A stretch of 64,000 bases of DNA from Aquitalea sp. LB_tupeE (GCF_013391415.1 NZ_JACAXB010000033.1:124001-188000), one strand, 5' to 3'; shown: positions 55,785 to 64,000, numbered from the stretch's first letter. Made by a program: numbers and translations. Notes: generated by a model from the sequence alone, not told the origin.

Positions 55785-55840
55785 TTTGCTGTCAGACGGA
55801 CCAGCAGTGCTAGCCTGCTGGCCTGACCGTGCTGTTGCCA

Positions 55841-56782
55841 TTACACCATGAAGTAAATCAGCGCCGCTTCACCAAACACGCCAATCACCGTGCCCACCAG
55901 CACCGAATGCGAGGCATGCAAGGCATAAGTCTGGTTGCGCACGGCAAACATCGAAGCGGCAATAGCGGTGGGTACCGCCCCGACAATCAGGGCCTGTTTG
56001 GCAAACTCCGCATCCACGCCAAACAGGAAGATGCCCAACAGCATCAACGCTGGTTGCAAAAAGTTCTTCATCGCCACATTGCCCACTACATGGCCGTTGA
56101 AGCTGGGCTTCTCGCCACAGAACATCAGGCCCAGCGCCAGTAGCGACACCCCACCGGCCGCCTTGGCCAGCATGTCCACGCTTTCCTGTACCGCAGCGGG
56201 CAGATGCAGGTGATTAAAGCTGAGAATCACCCCCAGGATGGGCAGCCAGACAATCTGGTTGGACAGCGTCTTGACCAGGCTTTGCTTGAGCATGGCCACC
56301 ATGCCGTCATCCGCTCCGGCATCCGACATCTCGCCACAGCGACACAGCACGATGGTCAGCGGCAGAATGACAAAGCTGGTAATCAGATTGCCTATCAGCA
56401 CGGCAATAAAACCCTGCGGCCCGCACACCTGCTGCAAGATGGGCGCGCCAAAATAAGCCATGTCCGGAAAAGTACAGACCAGCGCCTGGATGGCACTGGT
56501 TTTCAGCCCCTGCCGGTAGTAATAACGCCCGGCCAGCAAAGCCAGCACATAGGTGCCGACAAAGCCAAAGGTCATGCACAGAATGAAAGGCAGGTTCTGG
56601 ATGCGCTCCGGCGGCGTTTTCAGCGCGCCGATAAACAATGAACAGGGCAAGGCATAACGCATTACCAGCGTTGCCATCACCCCCACATCCGCCTGCCGGA
56701 AATAGCCGCGCTGGCCACCAAACCAGCCCAGCATCATCAATAGCACCACTGGTAGCAGTGCTGTACTCATGGTTCCCCACAT
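55841..56782 (-). CDS. AEC-family carrier (auxin efflux carrier / MdcF-like)
   Basis: 313 residues from the ATG at 56782, with AAGGAG 7 bases upstream; longer frames lack a site. About ten membrane helices in two inverted halves, typical of AEC transporters that in bacteria move malonate, malate and other carboxylates. It is divergent from the Fe-S/flavoprotein/NuoF-like operon, so it may import or export that enzyme's substrate, but it could also belong to malonate use. Confidence 0.85.
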   Translation of the reverse strand: MWGTMSTALLPVVLLMMLGWFGGQRGYFRQADVGVMATLVMRYALPCSLFIGALKTPPERIQNLPFILCMTFGFVGTYVLALLAGRYYYRQGLKTSAIQALVCTFPDMAYFGAPILQQVCGPQGFIAVLIGNLITSFVILPLTIVLCRCGEMSDAGADDGMVAMLKQSLVKTLSNQIVWLPILGVILSFNHLHLPAAVQESVDMLAKAAGGVSLLALGLMFCGEKPSFNGHVVGNVAMKNFLQPALMLLGIFLFGVDAEFAKQALIVGAVPTAIAASMFAVRNQTYALHASHSVLVGTVIGVFGEAALIYFMV

Positions 56783-57209
56783 GGTCTTGCTCCTTGATTT
56801 CTGTAGTGTGTCTCCCACCCACCTCAGAGCAAGCCCCGTGCCACGCAATGGTCATTGCATGTCATTGATTTAAATGAACAATGCCATTGGCAAAACACTG
56901 AAAGTACGGCTAACCGCGAATCCGCTGATTAAAAAGTACGGAAATCCGTACTTTGCTTGTTTGCCACGAAAACAGCGGAAATCACCACCCGGCGTAGGGT
57001 TTTCCGTAAACCGCAGCGCGCCCGACGCGCGGTTTTCCGTGCATCGCGCCGCCACCAATGCAAGCACAGCCGTCATTTATCATTCAATTTCAAATACTTG
57101 GCACAAGACATCATCGTGGCACGCTCTTTGCAAAAGCCCTGGTAACGGCCCGGTCATTGGCAGCACTCCAAACCGCCACTGGCCGCAATCCAAGCTTGAG
57201 GACAATCCC
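56783..57209. promoter_or_regulatory. 427-base divergent control region with repeated operator-like motifs
   Basis: No gene is supported. It contains GCAATG/CATTGC around GT at 56846-56859; a 10-bp-arm inverted repeat (AAAGTACGGA and its complement, 2-base spacer) at 56934-56955, with a matching half-site AAAGTACGG at 56902-56910; and four copies of CGGAAA or its complement (56940, 56977, 57002, 57035). A GC-rich hairpin AACCGC-GCGCG...CGCGCGGTT with a T-run falls near 57009-57037. Confidence 0.6.
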
Positions 57210-57857
57210 ATGAGTGAAACCATCCGCATCAGCATTGATGGCAAGGTGGTGGACGCCACACCCGGCAACTCCATCCTGCATACCCGCCTGGAAGGCGATA
57301 CGCCACTCACCGCCAATATCGGCTGCATGGGCCAGGGCGTGTGCGGTTCCTGTCGCTGTCTGGTCCGCAAGGCCGGTGAGCGCAGTGCCGAAACCCGCCT
57401 AGCCTGTGAAACAACAGTAGAGGACGGCATGCAGGTCAGCTTCATCGATTACTACCTGCCCAACCACGTTCACCACTACCGCCCGCATGATTTGCGCGAT
57501 GGCTGGCAGGCCCTGCCCCAGTTACAGCAAACCTTTCCGGAGCTCGCCCACTGTCGGCATTGCAGCGGTTGCGACCGCGCCTGCCCGCGCCACATTCCGG
57601 TACAGCAAGGCATGGCGCTGGCCGCAAGTGGCCAGCTAGAGGCCGCTGCCGCACTGTTTGACGCCTGCATCATGTGCAATCTGTGCACGCTGGCCTGCCC
57701 GGAAAACATCCGGCCCAATCACGTCGGCCTTTACCTGCGCCGCGCCCAGGCCATCCAGAACCTGCGCCCGGGCGACCTGTTGCGCAGGCTGGAACAACAA
57801 GCTCGCGGCGAGCTGGCCATCAACACCCGCAGCGACACCCCCAGGAGCGAAGCATGA
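57210..57857 (+). CDS. Fe-S electron-transfer protein ([2Fe-2S] plus two [4Fe-4S])
   Basis: 215 residues starting MSETIRISIDGK. Residues 1-80 are a plant/SdhB-type [2Fe-2S] ferredoxin domain with Cys39, 45, 48 and 66. Residues 110-165 carry two CxxCxxCxxxC sets: Cys115, 118, 121, 125 and Cys153, 156, 159, 163. SdhB/FrdB normally binds [3Fe-4S] in place of one of these, so this is a variant. It would carry electrons between the NuoF-like and flavoprotein subunits encoded downstream. There is no membrane anchor. ATGA overlap with the next gene. Confidence 0.85.
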   Translation: MSETIRISIDGKVVDATPGNSILHTRLEGDTPLTANIGCMGQGVCGSCRCLVRKAGERSAETRLACETTVEDGMQVSFIDYYLPNHVHHYRPHDLRDGWQALPQLQQTFPELAHCRHCSGCDRACPRHIPVQQGMALAASGQLEAAAALFDACIMCNLCTLACPENIRPNHVGLYLRRAQAIQNLRPGDLLRRLEQQARGELAINTRSDTPRSEA

Positions 57858-59485
57858 ACAGCGCCATCCCCTATGCCCAAGCCCTGACCAATCTAACCGC
57901 CCATGCCCAGCCCCCGCTGCGCCCGGCCGAGTTATCGCGCAGCGCCCTGCTGGCACAATACCACCCGGACAGCGACGCGAATGCCAGCACCCTGCTGCAA
58001 ATCGGTCCCAGCCGTGGCCAGGCCTGCCACCCACAACTGGCCGCACTGCTGCAAAGCAATGCGCTGATAGACGGTTTTGACCTGGCCGGAGCCGAACAAC
58101 GCAGCACCGACGTGCTGGTGATTGGCGGTGGTGGTGCCGGTGCCGCCGCCGCGCTGACCGCCGCCCGCAGCGGCGCGCAAGTGATGCTGGCCAGCAAGCT
58201 GCGACTGGGCGACAGCAATACCGTAATGGCAGAAGGCGGCATCCAGGCCGCACTGGCGGCCAGCGACAGCCCGCAACAACACTTCGACGACGCCATGCGT
58301 GGCGGCCACCAATGTGCCAATCCGCAACTGCTGGCACAAATGGCCAGCGATGCCCCCGGCGTCATCCGCTGGCTGATTGAACTGGGCATGCATTTCGATC
58401 TGGAAGACCCGCTCAGCGATGGCGGCAAGCTGCGTTACAAGCAGGCCGGGGGATGCAGCCAGCGCCGCATTCTGTGCTACCGCGATTACACCGGGCTGGA
58501 GATGATGCGCGTGCTGCGCGAAACCGTAGAACTGGACCCGGCCATCAGCCTGCTTAACCGCTGCCCGGTGGTGGAACTGCTATCGCACGAGGACGGCAGC
58601 TGCGCCGGCGCGGTGCTGTACGACCTGGAATACCAGCGCTTCATGGTGGTTTCTGCAAGACAGACCATTCTGGCCACCGGCGGCTGCGGCCGGCTGCATC
58701 TGCAAGGCTTTCCCACCTCCAACCACTACGGTGCCACTGCCGATGGACTGGTGCTGGCCTACCGGCTGGGTGCCGGCTTGCGTGACATGGACGCCTTCCA
58801 GTACCACCCCACTGGCGTGGCCTGGCCGCAACGCTTGCGTGGCGGGCTGATTTCCGAAGCCGCCCGCTCCGGCGGCGCGCTGCTGGTCAATGGTCTGGGC
58901 GAGCGCTTTATCGAAGAACTGGCCCCGCGTGACGTGGTGAGTGCGGCCATTCTGCGCGAATGTGCCGCCGGGCGCGGTATCGAGCGCAATGGCCAGCTGG
59001 GGGTATTTCTGGACACCCGTGCACTGGGGCCGGAACTGGCACAACGCCTGCCTGCCTTGCAGCACCTGGCCGACAAATGCGGCATAGACCCCAGCCGCGA
59101 ACCCATGCTGATCTACCCCACCCTGCACTACCAGAACGGCGGTGTGGTGATAGACGGTAACGGCCAGACCGAGGTGCCAGGCCTGCTGTGTGCCGGAGAA
59201 ATCACCGGCGGCATTCATGGCCGCAACCGGCTGATGGGCAATGCGCTGCTGGACATCCTGGCCTTTGGCCGCCGCGCCGGACGCCAGGCCGCCCGGCTGG
59301 CGCAAGCCGCCCGTCACAAGTCATCACTGCCGCCGCTGCGCGGTGGCATTGAGCACGTTTACCGCTGGCAGCGCCAACTGGCACTGGCCGGGCTGGATGC
59401 CAGCGTACAAGCGCCATTGCTCTACCCGGGTCAGGCCAGGCTTGCCCTGCACCGCCCCACCGGCACGCGCGCCCAGGAGAAATGA
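57854..59485 (+). CDS. fumarate reductase/succinate dehydrogenase-like flavoprotein
   Basis: 543 residues from ATG 57854 (GGAG upstream). An 85-residue N-terminal extension precedes the FAD fold (VLVIGGGGAGAA at 88-98). At the site where SdhA/FrdA attach FAD through His (HTVSAQGG) this protein has SNTVMAEGG, with Asn122, so FAD should be noncovalent as in NadB. Active-site text FQYHPTGV, SEAARSGGALLVNGLGERF and GGIHGRNRLMGNALLDILAFGRRAG is intact. It would transfer hydride to or from a dicarboxylate-like or enoate substrate. No SdhCD-type anchor genes are nearby. Overlaps the NuoF-like gene. Confidence 0.85.
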   Translation: MNSAIPYAQALTNLTAHAQPPLRPAELSRSALLAQYHPDSDANASTLLQIGPSRGQACHPQLAALLQSNALIDGFDLAGAEQRSTDVLVIGGGGAGAAAALTAARSGAQVMLASKLRLGDSNTVMAEGGIQAALAASDSPQQHFDDAMRGGHQCANPQLLAQMASDAPGVIRWLIELGMHFDLEDPLSDGGKLRYKQAGGCSQRRILCYRDYTGLEMMRVLRETVELDPAISLLNRCPVVELLSHEDGSCAGAVLYDLEYQRFMVVSARQTILATGGCGRLHLQGFPTSNHYGATADGLVLAYRLGAGLRDMDAFQYHPTGVAWPQRLRGGLISEAARSGGALLVNGLGERFIEELAPRDVVSAAILRECAAGRGIERNGQLGVFLDTRALGPELAQRLPALQHLADKCGIDPSREPMLIYPTLHYQNGGVVIDGNGQTEVPGLLCAGEITGGIHGRNRLMGNALLDILAFGRRAGRQAARLAQAARHKSSLPPLRGGIEHVYRWQRQLALAGLDASVQAPLLYPGQARLALHRPTGTRAQEK

Positions 59486-59487
59486 TC

Positions 59488-60753
59488 ATGGAAAAACTCA
59501 ATCAGGTACTACTCAATCCCGCCGTACAAGTAGGCCCAAATCTTGACGCCTGGCTGCAAGCAGGCGGTGGCCTTGGCCTGCAAGTCGCACTCGGCGCCCG
59601 CAGCACCATCATTCGCCAGATTGCCGATGCCGACCTGCGCGGCATGGGTGGTGCCGGTTTCCCGGCCTGGCGCAAATGGGAAGCCACCGCCAATGCCGTG
59701 GGCGACAGCAAATACGTGGTGTGCAATGGCAACGAGGACGAACCGGGCACCTTCAAGGACCGCACCTTGCTCAGCGCATCGCCGCACCAGGTAGTGGAAG
59801 GCGCGCTGATTGCCGCGCTGGCCGTGCGCGCCGCCTGCGTCATCTTCTACATCAACCCGCACCAGGGCCAAAGCATGCAGCACATGCAGCTGGCCGTCAG
59901 CCAATGGCAACACAGCACCCTGTTGCAACAGCTGGAGCAGGCGCTGGGTCATCCGCTGGAAATCAAGGTGGTGGCCAGCTCTGGCCGCTATATCGGCGGG
60001 GAAGAAACCGCCGTGGTGGCCTCGCTGGAAGCGGGCTTCCCCTTTCCGCGCAAAAAGCCGCCCTTCCCGGCAGAACAAGGCATCAACGGCCAGCCCACTC
60101 TGATCAACAATGTGGAAACCCTGGCCAATGTCAGCCACATCCTGCGCCATGGTGCCGACTGGTACCGCGCCCTGGGCGTGGGCAAGGCCAGCGGCACCAA
60201 GCTGTATTCACTGTCTGGTGACGTGCTGCGCCCCGGCCTGTACGAGCTCCCCATGGGTACCAGCCTGCAAGAGCTGGTGTTCCACTACGGCGGCGGCATG
60301 CTGCAGGGCAAGGCCTTCAAGGCGGTGTTCACCGGCGGGCCGTCCAACACGCTGCTTACCGCGCGTGATCTGGACGTGGCGCTGGATTTCGACTCGGTAT
60401 GGCTGCGCCATTCTCGACTGGGCACCGGTGCCATGATTGTCATCTCCGAAGGCAGCAGCATCATCCGCAAAGTGGCCGAATACATCGACTTCTTTGCCAA
60501 AGGCTCCTGCGGACAATGCCCGTCCTGCAAATGCGGCACCTTCCAGCTGGCCCGCCTGCTGGACCGGGTGGATGGCGGCCGCCACAGCCATGCCGACCTG
60601 GATGCGCTGCAACACCTGTGCCAGATCCTGCCCGGCAGCGGCCGCTGCGGACTGATCGACGGTGCTGTCACCGTGGTGAAAAGCTCCATGCACACCTTCC
60701 CGCAAGAGTACGGCCTGCCAGTATCGGCAGAGCCCTCAACCGCCACGGCCTGA
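59488..60753 (+). CDS. NuoF-like NADH-binding subunit
   Basis: 421 residues from the ATG at 59488, 8 bases after AGGAG; the ATG at 59482 is too close. Complex I 51-kDa features in order: RGMGGAGFPAWRKW (FMN/NADH), NGNEDEPGTFKDR, GRYIGGEETAVV, SLBB region (KLYSLSGDV), and the [4Fe-4S] site SCGQCPSC with the fourth Cys in GRCGLIDGAV. No NuoE or NuoG partner is present. In this operon it is best read as the NADH dehydrogenase module for the flavoprotein through the Fe-S protein. A perfect 9-bp hairpin (60764-60786) follows it. Confidence 0.88.
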   Translation: MEKLNQVLLNPAVQVGPNLDAWLQAGGGLGLQVALGARSTIIRQIADADLRGMGGAGFPAWRKWEATANAVGDSKYVVCNGNEDEPGTFKDRTLLSASPHQVVEGALIAALAVRAACVIFYINPHQGQSMQHMQLAVSQWQHSTLLQQLEQALGHPLEIKVVASSGRYIGGEETAVVASLEAGFPFPRKKPPFPAEQGINGQPTLINNVETLANVSHILRHGADWYRALGVGKASGTKLYSLSGDVLRPGLYELPMGTSLQELVFHYGGGMLQGKAFKAVFTGGPSNTLLTARDLDVALDFDSVWLRHSRLGTGAMIVISEGSSIIRKVAEYIDFFAKGSCGQCPSCKCGTFQLARLLDRVDGGRHSHADLDALQHLCQILPGSGRCGLIDGAVTVVKSSMHTFPQEYGLPVSAEPSTATA

Positions 60754-60763
60754 AACCGGACAA

Positions 60764-60786
60764 GCCGGCAGCCATGCGCTGCCGGC
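60764..60786 (+). other. intercistronic hairpin
   Basis: GCCGGCAGC (60764-60772) and GCTGCCGGC (60778-60786) pair perfectly across CATGC, with no U-tract, between the NuoF-like gene and ybaK. Possibly an mRNA stabiliser or processing site. Confidence 0.5.
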
Positions 60787-60815
60787 AGGACAAACAACAC
60801 CTGAGGAATGATCTT

Positions 60816-61307
60816 ATGCGTCAACAAAGCATCGCCGGCAGCACCCCGGCACTGCGCTTTCTGCTGGATAACAAGGTGGATTTCAGCTGCCACGCCTACA
60901 GCTACGAAGAACACGGCGGCACCGCCACCCCGGCGCGGGAATTGGAAGTGGACGAACACGCTGTCATCAAGACTCTGCTGTTTGAAGACCAGGACGGCCT
61001 GCCGCTGGTGGTGCTGATGCATGGCGACCGCAAGGTATCGGCCAAGGAACTGGCCCGCCAGCTGCCCTGCAAGAAAGTGCAGCCCTGCAAACCGGACATC
61101 GCCAACCGTCACTCCGGCTATCTGGTGGGCGGCACCAGCCCCTTCGCCACCCGCACACCCATGCCGGTATATATGGAAGCCAGCATCCTGAATTTGCCCA
61201 GGGTGTATATCAACGGCGGTCGCCGTGGCCTGCAAGTGGCCATGTCCCCGCTGGATATCGGCCGCCTGCTGCAAGCGCGTTGCGTGGAAGTGGCGCTGGA
61301 GAAGTAA
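60816..61307 (+). CDS. ybaK: Cys-tRNA(Pro)/Cys-tRNA(Cys) deacylase YbaK
   Basis: 163 residues from ATG 60816 (GAGGA 8 bases upstream). YbaK/EbsC fold: catalytic Lys in EHAVIKTLLFE, VVLMHGDRKVSAKELARQL, SGYLVGGTSPFATR and INGGRRG. It hydrolyses Cys mischarged onto tRNA(Pro). It lies 62 bases after the NuoF-like gene and may share its transcript. A second deacylase of the ProX type is at 33307. Confidence 0.93.
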   Translation: MRQQSIAGSTPALRFLLDNKVDFSCHAYSYEEHGGTATPARELEVDEHAVIKTLLFEDQDGLPLVVLMHGDRKVSAKELARQLPCKKVQPCKPDIANRHSGYLVGGTSPFATRTPMPVYMEASILNLPRVYINGGRRGLQVAMSPLDIGRLLQARCVEVALEK

Positions 61308-61341
61308 GCACGCCAGGACGCGACCACAGTAGCAACAAGAA

Positions 61342-61368
61342 AGGGATCTTTGCGTGGCAAAGATCCCT
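61342..61368. terminator. inverted repeat between ybaK and the GntR gene
   Basis: AGGGATCTTTGC (61342-61353) pairs perfectly with GCAAAGATCCCT (61357-61368). It lies between convergent genes. The flanking T-tract is weak (TTCTT on the minus strand). Confidence 0.6.
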
Positions 61369-61427
61369 GATCAGGCTGACACATCAGCAGCGCTGTCGTA
61401 ACGCGCATCCCCGCTCAAGCTAGCACC

Positions 61428-62135
61428 TCAAGCATCCAGCTCGGCCTTGTTTTCCGCCAACTCAGCCAACTTGCTGGCGGCAATACTGGCCACACGCCGC
61501 ACATGAGCCACCGATGCATCGTGTGCAGCTTGTGCATCACGCTTCAGCAATGCCTCAACCAGCAAACGCATTTCCTCGGCCGCCTCGGCTGCCCGACCGC
61601 TTGAGCTGATGGTCATCGCCCGTAGCCGGTTGATGCGGGCATTCAAGGACTGCACCACTTCCCAGGCCATGGTCTGGCCACTGCCCTGGAACATCAGTTC
61701 ATAAAACGCGGAAGTCTGCTCCAGTACACCGTGAAAATCCCCCGCGCGGAATGCAGCCTGAATCTGGCTGTTGATCACTGCCAGTTGTTCCAGCAACGCG
61801 CCATCTGCCCGCTCGGCACACAAGCGGGCAGCATGGCCTTCCAGCAAACCACGGATTTCGTAGATTTGCGCGGCCTTGTCGGCATCCAGCGTGGCCACCA
61901 CCGGCCCCTGATGCGGAATGGATTCCACCAGGCCTTCGGTTTCCAGATGGCGCAGCACTTCGCGTACGATGGAGCGGCTCACGCCCAGCTCATCGCACAA
62001 GGTACGCTCCACCAGGCGCTCACCAGGCTTGAAGTAGGCACTGAGGATGGCGTCACGCATTTTTTCCAGCGTCAGCTCCCGCAGGGTCTTGACGCTACGG
62101 TCTATTTTCAGCGAGCTACCGTCTTTGGATGACAT
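61428..62135 (-). CDS. GntR-family regulator (FCD domain)
   Basis: 235 residues. Winged helix (LCDELGVSRSIVREVLRHLETEGLVE) and FCD ligand domain (YEIRGLLEGHAARLCAERA). It starts 13 bases after the upstream semialdehyde dehydrogenase gene on the same strand, so it is probably cotranscribed and autoregulating that operon. Confidence 0.92.
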   Translation of the reverse strand: MSSKDGSSLKIDRSVKTLRELTLEKMRDAILSAYFKPGERLVERTLCDELGVSRSIVREVLRHLETEGLVESIPHQGPVVATLDADKAAQIYEIRGLLEGHAARLCAERADGALLEQLAVINSQIQAAFRAGDFHGVLEQTSAFYELMFQGSGQTMAWEVVQSLNARINRLRAMTISSSGRAAEAAEEMRLLVEALLKRDAQAAHDASVAHVRRVASIAASKLAELAENKAELDA

Positions 62136-62147
62136 GGGTCATCTCCT

Positions 62148-63599
62148 TTATTCAATTCCACCCATACACAGGTATTTTATTTCGAGGTAATCCTCAATCC
62201 CATAGCGGGAACCTTCACGGCCACTGCCGGACTGCTTGACCCCGCCAAACGGGGCGGCCTCGGTTGAAATCAAGCCGGTATTGATTCCGACCATGCCCAC
62301 CTCAAGCGCCTCCGCCACGCGCCAGATACGTGCATGGTCTCGACTGAACACATAAGCAGCCAGTCCGAACTCACTGGCATTGGCCTGCCGGATGACATCC
62401 TGTTCATCCTGAAAACGAAACACCGGGGCCAAGGGGCCAAATGTTTCTTCCTGCGCCACGCGCATGGCAGGCCTTACATCGCGCAAGATGGTCGGTTCAA
62501 AGAAGCTGCCGCCCAGCCGGTGGCGCTGGCCACCTGTTACCAGCTTAGCCCCCTGCGCCAGGGCATCGGCAATATGCGCTTCCACCTTGGCCAGTGCCTT
62601 GAGGTCAATCAGCGGGCCGATGGTCACACCCGCATCCATGCCATTGCCCACCTGCAAGCTTGCCACGCGCTCCCGCAAGCGGGCCACAAAGGCTTCGTAA
62701 ATGCCATCCTGCACATACAGCCGGTTGGCACAAACACAGGTCTGCCCGGCATTGCGGAATTTGGACACCATGGCACCTTCCACCGCCGCGTCCAGATCGG
62801 CATCGTCAAACACGATGAAGGGCGCATTGCCACCCAGCTCCATGCTGACTTTCTTCACCGTATCGGCACACTGGCGCAGCAGCAGGCGGCCCACTTCGGT
62901 AGAGCCGGTAAAGGTCAGCTTGCGTACCTGCGGGTGACAGGTGAGTTCGCCGCCGATGGCGACAGGGTCGCCGGTCAGCACATTGATGACTCCGGGTGGA
63001 ATGCCCGCCTGCTCGGCCAGCCGGGCCAATGCCAGCGCCGACAAGGGCGTCAGTTCCGCCGGTTTGGCCACCACCGTACAGCCCGCAGCCAGCGCCGGGG
63101 CGATCTTACGTGCCAGCATGGCATTTGGGAAGTTCCAGGGCGTAATTGCCGCCACCACACCGACAGGCTGCTTGATGGTGAGCAAGCGCCGATCACTGCC
63201 GGGCGATGGAATCACATCGCCATGAATCCGCTTGGCCTCTTCGGCAAACCACTCGATATAACTGGCACCGTAGGCAATTTCACCCCGTGCTTCGGCCAAT
63301 GGCTTGCCCATTTCGGCCGTCAATATCCGGGCCAGTGCGTCCTCATGCTGCAATACCAGGTCAAACCAGCGTCGCAGATACTGCGCCCGTTGCTTGCCAG
63401 TCAGCGCCCGCCAGCCAGCACCAGCACGCTCGGCAGCTTCAATCGCCTGTCTGGTTTCCACTACCCCCATGCGCGGAATACTGGCAATTTGCTCGCCGGT
63501 GGCCGGATTGAACACCGGCAAGTGTTCGGCCGCATCCACCCACTGCCCATTGATATAGCAGTGCTGCAGCAACAGCCCGGTTTCATGCAATTGACTCAT
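62148..63599 (-). CDS. gabD: NAD(P)-dependent succinate-semialdehyde dehydrogenase
   Basis: 483 residues, the GabD length. ALDH motifs: ITPWNFPNAM, FTGSTEVGRLL, catalytic Glu in LELGGNAP, catalytic Cys in NAGQTCVCANR, and EAAPFGGVKQSGSGREG near the C-terminus. It oxidises succinate semialdehyde (or glutarate semialdehyde) to the acid. It lies between a downstream GntR regulator and an upstream ABC ATPase of the spermidine/putrescine type, which suits polyamine or GABA catabolism. Confidence 0.9.
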   Translation of the reverse strand: MSQLHETGLLLQHCYINGQWVDAAEHLPVFNPATGEQIASIPRMGVVETRQAIEAAERAGAGWRALTGKQRAQYLRRWFDLVLQHEDALARILTAEMGKPLAEARGEIAYGASYIEWFAEEAKRIHGDVIPSPGSDRRLLTIKQPVGVVAAITPWNFPNAMLARKIAPALAAGCTVVAKPAELTPLSALALARLAEQAGIPPGVINVLTGDPVAIGGELTCHPQVRKLTFTGSTEVGRLLLRQCADTVKKVSMELGGNAPFIVFDDADLDAAVEGAMVSKFRNAGQTCVCANRLYVQDGIYEAFVARLRERVASLQVGNGMDAGVTIGPLIDLKALAKVEAHIADALAQGAKLVTGGQRHRLGGSFFEPTILRDVRPAMRVAQEETFGPLAPVFRFQDEQDVIRQANASEFGLAAYVFSRDHARIWRVAEALEVGMVGINTGLISTEAAPFGGVKQSGSGREGSRYGIEDYLEIKYLCMGGIE

Positions 63600-63654
63600 G
63601 CTTCACCCTTCGGCGACGGACGCCGCCCGCCGCCTTGATTGCTACGGTCTACAT

Positions 63655-64000
63655 TCAGGCAAACACATGCCCATGCTGGCTATCCCACTCCAGTACCGCG
63701 GAGGAGCCGATGCACAGCCCCTGGCCATCCCGTACCGCCATGCGCACCGCCAGCTCCTGTTCCCAGGGGGTTTGCACGGCAAAATGCATGCTGTCGCCCA
63801 GATAGGTCATATCGCGCACGGTAACGGCCAGCCCTTGGGCGGACGTTGCGTGCGGGCGAATCCGCATCTGTTCCGGGCGCACCATCAGCGTGCCCTCGCT
63901 GCCAGCGGCAAAGGCCCGGGCATCTCCCTCCACGGCCTGACCATTGGGGAAGATGGCGCGGGCGCGGCCCGCACCCATTTGCTCCACCTTGACCGGCAGG
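63655..64000 (-). CDS. ABC transporter ATP-binding protein, C-terminal part (5' end outside window)
   Basis: The frame is open to base 64000; only the last 114 residues are present. They match the TOBE/OB regulatory region of PotA/PotG-like ATPases (LMVRPEQMRIRP, VRDMTYLGDSMHFAVQT). No ATPase motifs are visible because they lie outside the window. Likely polyamine, iron or amino-acid uptake; polyamine fits the adjacent gabD. Confidence 0.8.
   Translation of the reverse strand, partial: LPVKVEQMGAGRARAIFPNGQAVEGDARAFAAGSEGTLMVRPEQMRIRPHATSAQGLAVTVRDMTYLGDSMHFAVQTPWEQELAVRMAVRDGQGLCIGSSAVLEWDSQHGHVFA

Overview
The window looks like chromosome from a betaproteobacterium of the Neisseriales, probably the Chromobacterium/Aquitalea/Vogesella group. 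This is inferred from the high-GC codon usage, the block dacC | ybeD-lipB-lipA, biosynthetic ilvA next to gph, and the many c-di-GMP and LysR genes. There is no rRNA, CRISPR array, insertion sequence or phage gene. One tRNA (Tyr, GUA) is present.

The first 6.4 kb are visibly AT-richer than the rest and carry the end of a biosynthetic cluster, cut by the window start: a KS-DH-ACP polyketide synthase without an acyltransferase, an acyl-adenylating ligase with an unassigned C-terminal domain of about 210-240 residues, and a fusion of a thioester reductase with an alpha/beta hydrolase whose nucleophile is Cys. From 6.6 kb the sequence becomes ordinary high-GC chromosome. It holds a MacA-MacB-outer-membrane-factor efflux operon (minus), a hybrid periplasmic-binding/PAS histidine kinase with a NarL-type regulator, an outer-membrane barrel, an RlmN/Cfr-like radical SAM enzyme, a globin-coupled HD-GYP phosphodiesterase, an exported catalase, an AraC regulator, a LysE exporter, an alpha/beta hydrolase, sbcDC, a YdgA-family protein, a Nuc-like phospholipase D, an isochorismatase-fold hydrolase and a cold-shock protein.

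From 30 to 42.5 kb: LysR with a divergent TauE/SafE permease, tRNA-Tyr, several small or unknown genes, a periplasmic binding protein, a ProX-type tRNA deacylase, ybeD-lipB-lipA, dacC, ilvA, gph, and an active EAL phosphodiesterase beside a degenerate EAL protein. From 42.8 to 51.4 kb lies a complete malonate decarboxylase locus, mdcR-mdcABCDE-madLM-mdcGH. A strong intrinsic terminator separates madM from mdcG, and a second terminator with no gene in front of it lies upstream of mdcR.

The last 13 kb are catabolic or redox modules. The first is an operon of SDR, APH-type kinase and class III PLP phospho-lyase with a divergent GntR regulator; it is probably for a hydroxylated amine such as hydroxylysine or ethanolamine. 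Next comes an AEC carrier divergent from an operon of a ferredoxin-like Fe-S protein ([2Fe-2S] plus two [4Fe-4S]), an SdhA/NadB-like flavoprotein lacking the covalent-FAD His, and a NuoF-like NADH-binding subunit, followed by ybaK. I read this as a soluble NADH-linked reductase of unknown substrate. The window ends with a GntR regulator, a GabD-type semialdehyde dehydrogenase and the end of an ABC-transporter ATPase. The redox operon and the left-end biosynthetic cluster are the best candidates for undescribed systems.
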